64,000 nt of DNA. Origin: Sphaerobacter sp. (GTDB taxonomy: Bacteria; Chloroflexota; Chloroflexia; Thermomicrobiales; Thermomicrobiaceae). Shown here one piece after another: positions 19,164 to 27,165 of the stretch. The translations under genes were made by a program, and so were the position numbers. The stretch is from NCBI GenBank assembly GCA_029961075.1, contig JASBVL010000001.1:1-64000 (forward strand), in the 5' to 3' direction. The notes under the pieces were generated by a model. That model did not search any database, had not been told where the DNA came from, and worked only from the letters and a program-made list of their open reading frames with translations. Each line of letters begins with the position of its first letter. The first letter of the stretch is position 1.

Positions 19164-19264
19164 GGTTCGCGGCTGCCCCAGCGCGCCGACGGGGATCTCG
19201 CCCCGTCGCGCGGCGTCGCTGCCCTGCCAGTGGGTGGGCCGTGGCGGGAAGGGCGAGCGGTCGT

Positions 19265-19801
19265 ATGGGGGACGGCGCGCGGTCCGCAGACGACGCGGCC
19301 GGCGGACTCCGGCGGCGGGTGCCGACCTGGCCCGGCTACGCCGCGTGCGCCTGGGCACTGGTCTTCGCGGCGCAGCGCTGCTACCACGCGGCCGGCGGGA
19401 CGGCGGGCGCGGAGACGATTGGGCCGGCCATCGCCGAGCCGGTTGTGGCGCGGGAGCCGCTGTGGGTCGCGGCCCTGTGCGCCCTCGGCGGGCTGAAGGT
19501 GGTCGCCGCTCTGGTGGCGCTGGCGACGGTGCGCGCCTGGGGCCGACGCGGGACGCGCGGGCTGCTGCTCGCGGCGGGCTGGGCCGCGGTGGCGGTCATG
19601 GCCAGCTACGAGGGCGCGGCGAGCCCGGTCCAGCACGCGCTGATGGTGGCCGGGGTCATCGCCACCCCGGCGGGCCTGGGCCCGACCGCGGCGCGGTGGC
19701 GCCTGCTGCTCTGGGACCCCTGGCGGCTGCGCGGCGGCATCCTGTTCGGCCTGGCGACCTGGCGTTACCAGCGCCGGACCGGCGCGCTGCGCGCGCAGTA
19801 G
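19265..19801 (+). CDS. DUF3995-like membrane protein
   Basis: This 178-residue protein has four hydrophobic segments. Its first, YAACAWALVFAAQRCYHAAGGTAG, matches the start of DUF3995-type proteins (a Tyr-Ala-x-x-Trp-Ala-x-x-Phe-x-x-x pattern before Gly-Gly-Thr). Later segments include LGGLKVVAALVALATV and GLLLAAGWAAVAVMASY. It ends with a basic tail. The function is unknown. It is divergent from hrcA and shares the spacer with that promoter. The start at ATG 19265 is a choice; the frame is open upstream without a clear ribosome site. Confidence 0.65.
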   Translation: MGDGARSADDAAGGLRRRVPTWPGYAACAWALVFAAQRCYHAAGGTAGAETIGPAIAEPVVAREPLWVAALCALGGLKVVAALVALATVRAWGRRGTRGLLLAAGWAAVAVMASYEGAASPVQHALMVAGVIATPAGLGPTAARWRLLLWDPWRLRGGILFGLATWRYQRRTGALRAQ

Positions 19802-19825
19802 TCGCGTCGGACGTCGACCTCACCC

Positions 19826-20935
19826 TCAGGCGGACTGGCCGGCACTGAGCCAGGCCTTCCACTCCTGGTCGAGTTGGTCGAGGGTGAGGCCCAGCGCCCG
19901 CTGGACCGCCGCCTCATACGCGACGCCCTCGCGGAAGACGGCGAGGAGGTCGGCCATCGCCCGCTCCCCCTTGGTCTCGATGATGAACCGCACGATGCTC
20001 TCGCTCTCGGCGTAGGCCAGGATGGCGGCGGCTGGGTCCGCGGGGAAGGGGGAGTTGAGGGCGCGCACCGTGTCGAGCTGGCCGCTGCGGACGGCGCGCT
20101 GGAGCACGGCGGGGAACCGCTCGTCCCGAACGTCCTGGTAGTAGCTGGCGATGCCTTCGTTCAACCAGGGCGGTGGTGCGTTGAACGGGTTGGCCGTGGC
20201 CTGGTCCAGGACGACGTGGATGACCTCGTGGCTCAGCATGCGGGCGATCTCACCGCGGTCACCGGGGCGGATCGCGACCACGATCAACCCCAGCTCCGGC
20301 TCGGCGAAGCCCCCGACCCAGTCGTCGCTGCCCGCGGGCAGGGCGGCGGCGAAGTCGCGCTCGTTGGCGTAGATGACGACGCGGAGCGGCTGATCGGTGG
20401 TCACGCCGAAGGCCTGGTCGAAGCGCCGGATCGCGCGCAGGGTGGTGTCCAGGGCCTCCTGGGCGAAGCTGGGGTTGCCGGCGTAGTAGTAGACGGTGAC
20501 CAGGCCGCTTTGGAGCGTCTGCCACGGGTGGCGCTCGTCCATGTAGAAGACGGTCTGCTCCGGCGTCTCCACGATGCTGCCGTCGGCGAGGGTCAGCCGC
20601 CAGCGGTAGTGGACATCCACTCCCGGCGGCAGGTAGGTGAGGCGCAGCTCCACGGTGTGGCTTACCTCGACGCGGCGGTCGCCGGGCGCGGGAGGCCGGG
20701 CGACCCGGGTGACGAGGCTGTGGGCCGGGTAGTAGCGGAGCTCGAGCCGAACGACGGGCTGCGGCGCGTCGGCGTGCAGGTGGAAGGTGATCCCGTTCGG
20801 GAAATCGGGCTCGGCGCGGTTGGCGTGCACGGTGAGGGGGGCGGCGCCGGTCGACTGCGGCAGGACCGGCGCCGCGAGCGCGAGCAGCGCCAGCAGGAGT
20901 GCCAGGCTGACGCGGCCGCGCACGCTACTCGCCAT
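19826..20935 (-). CDS. Secreted peptidase MA-like metalloprotease (gluzincin)
   Basis: This roughly 369-residue exported protein has a signal peptide (SLALLLALLALAAPVLPQSTGAA). The N-terminal half is beta-rich and resembles the extracellular domain of such proteins. The catalytic domain carries HEVIH (the HExxH zinc site, about residue 238) followed some 20 residues later by WLNEGIASYYQ, giving the third ligand Glu of gluzincins (peptidase MA family). The substrate is unknown. The ATG at 20933-20935 (an alternative lies 9 bases upstream) overlaps the 3' end of prfB by about 11 bases, so the two are probably cotranscribed. Convergent with the DUF3995-like gene. Confidence 0.85.
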   Translation of the reverse strand: MASSVRGRVSLALLLALLALAAPVLPQSTGAAPLTVHANRAEPDFPNGITFHLHADAPQPVVRLELRYYPAHSLVTRVARPPAPGDRRVEVSHTVELRLTYLPPGVDVHYRWRLTLADGSIVETPEQTVFYMDERHPWQTLQSGLVTVYYYAGNPSFAQEALDTTLRAIRRFDQAFGVTTDQPLRVVIYANERDFAAALPAGSDDWVGGFAEPELGLIVVAIRPGDRGEIARMLSHEVIHVVLDQATANPFNAPPPWLNEGIASYYQDVRDERFPAVLQRAVRSGQLDTVRALNSPFPADPAAAILAYAESESIVRFIIETKGERAMADLLAVFREGVAYEAAVQRALGLTLDQLDQEWKAWLSAGQSA

Positions 20936-22035
20936 CCCGCTCACCGAGTTGCTGGTGCAGGTATGCCTCGATGAACGGGTCGATCTCGCCCTCCAGCACC
21001 GCCTGCACGTTGCTCGTGCTGTACTCGGTCCGATGGTCGGTGACCATCGTGTAGGGCTGGAGCACGTAGGAGCGGATGCGGTTGCCCCAGCCGACGGCGA
21101 CGTGCTCGCCCTTGAGCTTGGCCTGCTCCTCCGCCCGCTGACGGAGGGCGAGCTCGGTCAGCCGCGCGCGCAGAATCTTCATCGCGGTCTCGCGGTTCTG
21201 GATCTGCGACCGCTCGTTCTGGCAGGTGACCACGATCCCGGTCGGCAGGTGGGTGATGCGCACCGCCGAGTCGGTCTTGTTGACGTGCTGGCCACCGGCG
21301 CCCGAGGAGCGATAGGTATCGATGCGGAGGTCCTCGTCGCGAATGACGACCTCGGTGTTGTCCTCGACCTGCGGTAAGACCTCGACCAGGGCGAAGGCGG
21401 TATGCCGGCGGTGCGCGGCGTCGAAGGGCGACAGGCGCACCAGCCGGTGGGTGCCGGCCTCAGCCTTGGCGTAGCCGTAGGCGTTCCGGCCCCGGATCTC
21501 GATCGTCGCGCTCTTGATCCCCGCCTCTTCCCCCTCGGTGACGTCGAGCACCTGGGTCTGGAAGCCCTTGCTGCTGGCCCAGCGCAGGTACATGCGCAGC
21601 AGCATCTCCGCCCAGTCCTGGGCGTCGACGCCGCCGGTCCCGGCATGGACAGCCAGGATGGCGTCGTTGTCGTCGTAGGGCCCGTTCAGGAGGAGGTGCA
21701 GCTCGAGCTGCTCGACGCCGCGGCGGACGCGCTCCGCCTCCGCCGCGATCTCGCTGCGGAGGTCCTCATCGGCGTCGGCGAGGTCGATCAACTCGCGCAG
21801 ATCGGCAGCCTGCCGGCGCAGTTGCGTCCAGGTTTCGACCTGGTCGCGCAGGCTGCCCAGGCGGCGCATCACGCGCTGGGCAGTGGCCGGGTCGTTCCAG
21901 AAGTCGGGCTCGCCGGAGCGGGCTTCAAGCTCTTCGATCTCACGCTGCTTGTTGGGGATGTCAAAGACGCACCCCAATCCGGTCGAGGCGCGTGAGCATC
22001 CCGGCGACCGTGGCCTCCAAGTTCTCGATCAACAT
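20925..22035 (-). CDS. prfB: Peptide chain release factor 2 (programmed +1 frameshift)
   Basis: RF2 terminates translation at UGA and UAA. Translation starts at ATG 22035-22033 after GGGGGGTGA, runs 24 codons ([20 protein letters not shown] then GVRL) and meets an in-frame TGA at 21963-21961 inside CGT CTT TGA C, the classic autoregulatory frameshift site. Slipping +1 on CTT continues with [17 protein letters not shown], giving about 369 residues in all. The stop-codon tripeptide SPF appears in [19 protein letters not shown], and the peptidyl-tRNA hydrolysis loop GGQ in [19 protein letters not shown]2 scarcity promotes the frameshift, so the protein controls its own level. Confidence 0.97.
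21960..21975 (-). promoter_or_regulatory. prfB programmed frameshift (recoding) site
   Basis: On the minus strand the sequence reads GGG GTG CGT CTT TGA C. CTT is the slippery codon, TGA the stop of codon 25, and the C after TGA makes a weak termination context. The purine-rich GGGGTG a few bases upstream corresponds to the Shine-Dalgarno-like stimulator (AGGGGG in Escherichia coli). Confidence 0.93.
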
Positions 22036-22112
22036 CCGTCATCACCCCCCAGGGACGCGAGAACAGCCGGAGCGGCTGTTCATCACGCGTCACGCTTCAT
22101 GTTATCCGGACA

Positions 22113-22121
22113 AGTATAGCA
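22113..22121 (-). promoter_or_regulatory. Extended -10 promoter of prfB
   Basis: The minus strand reads TGC TATACT, an extended -10 element about 78 bases before the prfB ATG. The -35 region (TGGATG at 17 bases) is poor, as expected for extended -10 promoters. Confidence 0.55.
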
Positions 22122-22299
22122 CTGCCCCGCGCGCGCATCCACGGCGGGGCCCGCAGCGCCGGGGATCGCCGCCCGTGTCTGCGCAAATGACACAATGGTC
22201 ATGCACGGTGAGGTTGACATGCGCAGTCATAGATGTGACGATGGCAGCATCGCAAAAAAGGACCGTCACCGCGGCGCCCCGGGCGCGTGAGGAGGCGCG

Positions 22300-23239
22300 A
22301 TGCGCATCGCGATGGCCGATGACGCCCGGCTCGGCGTCATCGGGGTCGATGATACCTTCGTGGATGTTGACGATCTCCTGCAACCGTTCGAGCCGCTCGG
22401 TCCCCAGGATCTCCTGCCGGACCTCATCACCCACTTCGACGCGCTGCGGCCCACCCTCGCGCGCCGGGTCGCGGCGGGGGGCGGGCAGCCCCTCGACCGC
22501 GTCGCGCTCCGGTCGCCGGTGGTGCGGCCGTCGAAGATCGTCTGCCTGATCGGCAACTACCGCGAGGGCACCGATCGCCCGCCGCAGCTTCTCGACATCT
22601 TCTTCAAGTCGCCGGAGGCGATCGTCGGGCCCCGTGCCACGGTGTTGCTCCCGCCCCACCCGGCCACCATCTTCCACCATGAGGCCGAGCTGGCGCTGGT
22701 CGTCGGCCGCGAGGCGAAGGACCTCCCAGCCGACGCGCGGGCCCTCGCGGCGCTGGCGGGCTATAGCTGCGCGATCGACGTCTCGGCCCGCGGGCTGGGG
22801 CGGATCGGCCCGAGCCGCATCGGCACGTCGTTCGACACCTTCACCCCGCTCGGCCCGGCCATCGTGACGACCGATGCGGTGCCCGATCCTCAGGCCCTCC
22901 GAGTCCGGCTGTCGGTCAGCGGCGAGCCGCGCCAGGACTACTCGACGAGCGATATGGAGTACTCCGTGGTCGAGATCCTGGCGTTCCTCAGCTCGTACAT
23001 GACGCTGGCGCCCGGCGACATGATCCTGTGCGGCACGAACCACCAGGGGCTGGGCGCGCTGCAGGACGGGGACACGGTGCAGATGACGATCGAGGGGGTC
23101 GGCGAGCTCGCGGTCACCGTGCGCGACCCGCTGCGCCGGGAGTGGCCCCGCGGCATCGACGCGGAGATGGCGACGCGCCAGCGCGGGGCGGTCAGGGCGG
23201 GGGGACTGGCGGAGCGCGCCGGCCCGAGCGTCGAGGTGA
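22300..23239 (+). CDS. Fumarylacetoacetate hydrolase family protein (end disrupted)
   Basis: This roughly 310-residue enzyme belongs to the FAH superfamily, metal-dependent hydrolases or decarboxylases of beta-keto acids in aromatic and related catabolism. Signatures are KIVCLIGNYREG, FFKSPEAIVGP, FHHEAELALVVG (metal ligands Glu-x-Glu) and ILCGTNHQGLGALQDGDTV. GAGGAGG precedes the ATG. The frame has no stop before it merges in-frame with the next gene (open to 23664). Tandem stops TGA TAG at 23237-23242 lie one base out of frame just before the next ribosome site. One extra G in the six-G run at 23199-23204 would explain this. Confidence 0.82.
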
Positions 23240-23256
23240 TAGGAGGAGATCACGCC

Positions 23257-24979
23257 ATGGCTTGCGAGCATTCGCCTGACCGGCGGTGGATGCCCCCGCC
23301 CGAAGCGCGCCTCAGCCGCCGCAGCCTCCTGAAGCGCGCGGCGCTGCTGAGCGCGAGCGCCCCTCTCGTGGGGGAACCTCCTCGCGGACTGCGGCGGTGG
23401 GGCGGCGGAGGAGGCGCCGGCCGATGGCGCCGGACCCCGTCGCCGCCGTCGGGGGCCACCACGCCCACGGGCGGGACCACGGGCGAGGGAGAGCCGCGGC
23501 GCGGTGGCCGGCTGCGGGTGGCGCTGATCGCCCAGCCGCCGTCGCTCGACATCCATCAGGCGACCGGTCGCGGGGTATTGATGGCCATGTCCCACGTCTA
23601 CGAGACGCTGTTCACGTGGGACCGCGAGTACGCCCCTCGCGCCGCTGCTGGCCGAGACGTATGAGGCGAGCGACGACAGCCTGACGCACACGATCAGGCT
23701 GCGGCAGGGGGTGCCGTTCCACAACGGCCAGGAGCTGATCGCGGCGGACGTGATCGCCACGCTGGAGCGCTGGGGACGCCTGAGCCCGCTCGGCGAGCTG
23801 CTCCTGGGAGCGACCGAGGAGCTGGTCGAGGTCGACCCCTACACGATCCGGTTCAAGCTGACGCGCCCCATGGGCATCGTGCCGCAGCTCTTGGCTCGCG
23901 GCGGCCAGGGTGCCTACATCTATCCCAAGAGCGTCATCGACGCCGCGGGCGACGACTTCATCTCCGAGTACATCGGCACGGGACCGTATCGGTTCGTGGA
24001 GTTCCGGCCCGATCGATACTTCCTGCTGGCCCGCTTCGACGACTACGTCGGTCCGACGGGCGAGCCGTCCGGCTACGCCGGCAGCAAGGCCGCCTACATC
24101 GACGAGCTGGAGTTCGTCCCGGTGACCGACGACGCGGCGCGGGTGGCGGGCCTCCAGGCCGGCGACTACCACTACCTGGAGGAGATCGTCGCCGACGAGA
24201 TCGAGACGCTGCGGGGCGACCCGAACGTGGTGGTGGAGATCTTGCCGGTGCGGAGCTACGGCTTCATCGGGCTGAACCACGCGCAGGGGCCGATGAGCAA
24301 CCTCACGATCCGCCGGGCGGTGCAGGCGGCGCTCTCGATCCGGGAGCAGGGGCTGGCCTCGCACGGGGAGGGCTTCTTCGAGCTGGGGCCGGGCATCATG
24401 CTTCCGATCACCGTCTGGGACTCCGACGCCGGGGCCGAGCTCTACAACCAGGGGAACCCGGAGAAGGCCCGCCAGCTCCTCCAGGAGGCCGGGTACGACG
24501 GGACTCCGATCCGCTGGATCACGACGCAGGACGACCTGGGTGACTACAACTCGGCCGTCGTGTGCAAGCAGCAACTGGAAGCGGCGGGCTTCGCGGTGGA
24601 GTTGATCGTGCTTGACGAGGCGACGCTCTTCTCCACCCGGAGCAGCCCCGAGGGCTGGGAGGTCTGGAACGGCGCGTTCATCCTCCGCACCGACCCGACG
24701 CAGCTCCCCTTCCTCGCATCCTGCGACTACTCTGGCTGGTGGTGCTCGCCGGAGAAGGAGGCGGCGTTCGAGCGGCGGCTGACCGAGACCGACTTCGCCA
24801 CCCGCTACGCGGCGTTTGAGGAGCTCCAGCGACTCTTCTACGAGGAGGTCGGGGCCATCAAGCAGCAGAACAACTACGGGATCATGGCGAAGTCGGCCAA
24901 GCTGAAGAACTTCGGTCCGGACACGACGCTGTTCCAGCTCGATCCGGAGTTCGTCAACGCCTGGCTCGACGAGGGCTAG
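23257..24979 (+). pseudogene. Family 5 (peptide/nickel type) ABC substrate-binding lipoprotein, frameshifted
   Basis: The full product would be a Tat-exported lipoprotein that binds peptides or similar solutes. It starts at ATG 23257 with GGAGGA upstream. A twin-arginine signal, LSRRSLLKRAALLSASAPLVG, is split from its lipobox NLLADC, which is one base out of frame after a five-G run (23370-23374). The frame returns near 23432-23438 and breaks again near 23638-23641, after which PLLAETYEASDDSLTHTIRL continues to the TAG at 24979. The long second part has family motifs (LRQGVPFHNGQELIAADV, YIGTGPYRF, LNHAQGPMSNLTIRRAVQAAL). Three small indels would restore one protein of about 570 residues. 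Either a decaying gene or sequencing error. Confidence 0.8.
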
Positions 24980-25121
24980 CGGCTCGGTCGGGGGCCTGGC
25001 TGCCCGGCCGCACCCGTGCGGGGCAGCCGGCGTGCGATCGCCGCAGCGGCGTGCACTGCGCGGGCGCTCCTGGCTGGCGCCGCGGGCGAGGCGACCAGGC
25101 TGGGCGCCGTGGAGATTGCAG

Positions 25122-26072
25122 ATGGCGGCCTTCATCCTACGCCGACTGTCCCTCTTGGTCCCGGTGCTCCTGATCGTCGGCGTGATGGTGTTCTCGTTGA
25201 TCCACCTGACCCCTGGAGACCCGGCGGCGATCATCGCCGGGGAGGACGCGACGACCGAGCAGATCGTGGAGATGCGGGAGCGGCTCGGCCTCGACGACCC
25301 GCTCCATATCCAGTTCTTCCGCTGGTTCGGTGGCGTCCTGCGCCTCGATCTCGGGGACTCCATCTTCTTGCGGCAGCCGGTGACCGAGGCGCTGCTCGAC
25401 CGCGTCCAGCCGACCGGCTTGCTGACGCTCTACGCGCTGGCCCTGGCGATCCTGATCGCCCTGCCGGCGGGGGTCATCGCGGCCGTGCGGCGCAACTCCT
25501 GGGTGGACCGCGCGCTGATGGTCATGTCGATCAGTGGGGCGGCGATTCCTAACTTCTTCTTCGGGATCCTGCTCATCCTGCTCTTCGCCGTGGTGCTGCG
25601 CTGGCTCCCCTCCGGCGGGTACGTGGAATTCGGTGACGACCCGGTGCGGCACGCCAAGAGCATGGTCCTGCCGGCCGTGGCGCTCGGCTTCTCCGCGGCC
25701 GGCCTGCTGGCGCGCATGGTCCGCTCGACCATGCTCGACGTGCTGAAGGAGGACTACGTCCGCACCGCCTTCGCCAAGGGCCTGCCGCAGCGCACGGTGG
25801 TGCTGGTCCACGCCCTGCGGAACGCCTTGATCCCCGCCATGACCGTGCTGGGCGTCACGCTCGCCAACCTGCTCGGCGGGTCGGTGGTGGTCGAGACCGT
25901 GTTCAACCTCCCCGGGATGGGCCGACTCGTGGTGGAGAGCGTGGCGCGTCGCCACTTCCCCGTGATCCAGGGGACGGTGATGGTCATCGCGCTGATCCAG
26001 GTGCTCGTGATGCTGCTCATCGACGTGCTGTACGTGTACATTGATCCGAGGGTGCGGTATGGCGCTGACTGA
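25122..26072 (+). CDS. ABC transporter permease, DppB type
   Basis: This 316-residue inner-membrane permease of a peptide/nickel-type importer has six hydrophobic segments. It starts MAAFILRRLSLLVPVLLIVG, continues IHLTPGDPAAII, and carries the EAA loop near VRTAFAKGLPQRTVVLVHALRNALIP, which contacts the ATPase. It ends VLYVYIDPRVRYG, the usual DppB C-terminus. I chose ATG 25122, preceded by GGAG, over an upstream start in the same frame. Its last 14 bases overlap the next permease gene. It should pair with the damaged binding protein upstream. Confidence 0.92.
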   Translation: MAAFILRRLSLLVPVLLIVGVMVFSLIHLTPGDPAAIIAGEDATTEQIVEMRERLGLDDPLHIQFFRWFGGVLRLDLGDSIFLRQPVTEALLDRVQPTGLLTLYALALAILIALPAGVIAAVRRNSWVDRALMVMSISGAAIPNFFFGILLILLFAVVLRWLPSGGYVEFGDDPVRHAKSMVLPAVALGFSAAGLLARMVRSTMLDVLKEDYVRTAFAKGLPQRTVVLVHALRNALIPAMTVLGVTLANLLGGSVVVETVFNLPGMGRLVVESVARRHFPVIQGTVMVIALIQVLVMLLIDVLYVYIDPRVRYGAD

Positions 26073-27165
26073 GACCCGGGACGAGCTGACCCGCGCGCGG
26101 GCGGCCAAGGCGGGGCGCCTCCGGCTGTCGGCCATCACCCCGGCGTCCCGCTACTACTGGCTGCGGCTGCTGCTGGAGAACCCCGCCGCGCTGGGCAGCC
26201 TTACCTTCCTGGTGGCCGTGGTGCTCGTCGCCCTGCTGGCCCAGGTGGTGACCGCCTACGGGCCGACCTTCGTCAACCCGGCGGATCGCCTGAGCGGCCC
26301 ATCGGGGGACTACTGGTTCGGCACCGACACGCTGGGGCGGGACGTCTTCAGCCGTGCCGTCTACGGCGCGCGCATCTCGCTGCTGGTCGGTCTGACGGTG
26401 ATGGTGGGCACGGCCGTTCTCGGCTCCGTCATCGGGCTGGCCGCCGGCTACTACGCGCGGGTCGACACGCCGCTCATGCGGGTGATGGACGGGATGGATG
26501 CCTTCCCGAGCATCCTGCTGGCGATCGCGATCATGGCTGCCTTCGGCGCGTCGACGCGGAACGTCATCGTGGCGCTGGTGGTGGTGTTCACGCCCAATGT
26601 CGCCCGGCTGGTGCGCAGCACCACGCTGGTCAACAAGCGCCAGCCGTACGTGGAGTCCGCGCGGTCCATCGGCCTGCGTGACCGCACGATCCTGCGGCGC
26701 TACATCTTCATGAACTCGCTGTCGCCGCTAATCGTCCAGTGCACCTTCATCGTCGCGTTCGCGATCCTGGGGGAGGCGTCGCTGTCGTTCCTGGGCGCCG
26801 GCGTGCCAGCCGGGACGGCTACCTGGGGCAACATGGTGAGCGAGGGCCAGGGCTACATCCGCACGGCCTGGTGGATCGCCATCTTCCCCGGCACCTTCTT
26901 GTTCCTCACGGTGCTGGCGATCAACCTGATCGGCGATGGGCTGCGGGATGCGCTCGACCCCGGTCGCGGCAGCGGTAGTCCCGTCCCGCACGGCAGGCGG
27001 CGGGGCCCTGCTAGCCCTCGGCCGATGGCCCGAGCCCCGGCGGTGGGAGGCCGAGCGCCTCGCGGATCAGCTCGACGTAGCGCCGCGCGCCGTCGGGGCG
27101 CAGATGGATGCCGTCGTCCCAGAAGTATTCGGGGTGGTCGGCGCTGGCGGCGTGCCAGTCGATGA
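26059..27165 (+). CDS. ABC transporter permease, DppC type (extended 3' end)
   Basis: This is the second permease, with the DppC plan: an N-terminal cytoplasmic segment, a membrane helix (LGSLTFLVAVVLVALLAQVV), WFGTDTLGRDVFSRAVYGARISL, the EAA loop YVESARSIGLRDRTILRRYIF, and LAINLIGDGLRDALDP. Family members stop about 10 residues after that last motif. Here the frame runs about 60 residues further to 27165 through low-complexity Arg/Pro/Gly codons, overlapping the convergent acyltransferase gene by 155 bases. The real end may be near 26978, where a TAG lies in another frame. No ATPase subunit genes follow, so the importer must borrow them. Confidence 0.85.
   Translation: MALTETRDELTRARAAKAGRLRLSAITPASRYYWLRLLLENPAALGSLTFLVAVVLVALLAQVVTAYGPTFVNPADRLSGPSGDYWFGTDTLGRDVFSRAVYGARISLLVGLTVMVGTAVLGSVIGLAAGYYARVDTPLMRVMDGMDAFPSILLAIAIMAAFGASTRNVIVALVVVFTPNVARLVRSTTLVNKRQPYVESARSIGLRDRTILRRYIFMNSLSPLIVQCTFIVAFAILGEASLSFLGAGVPAGTATWGNMVSEGQGYIRTAWWIAIFPGTFLFLTVLAINLIGDGLRDALDPGRGSGSPVPHGRRRGPASPRPMARAPAVGGRAPRGSARRSAARRRGADGCRRPRSIRGGRRWRRASR

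Noticed and set aside
17849-19264. Upstream part of the long plus-strand frame that ends at 19801
   Set aside because: It lies opposite hrcA and grpE, whose identity is secure. Only the last 178 codons after the hrcA promoter look like a protein.
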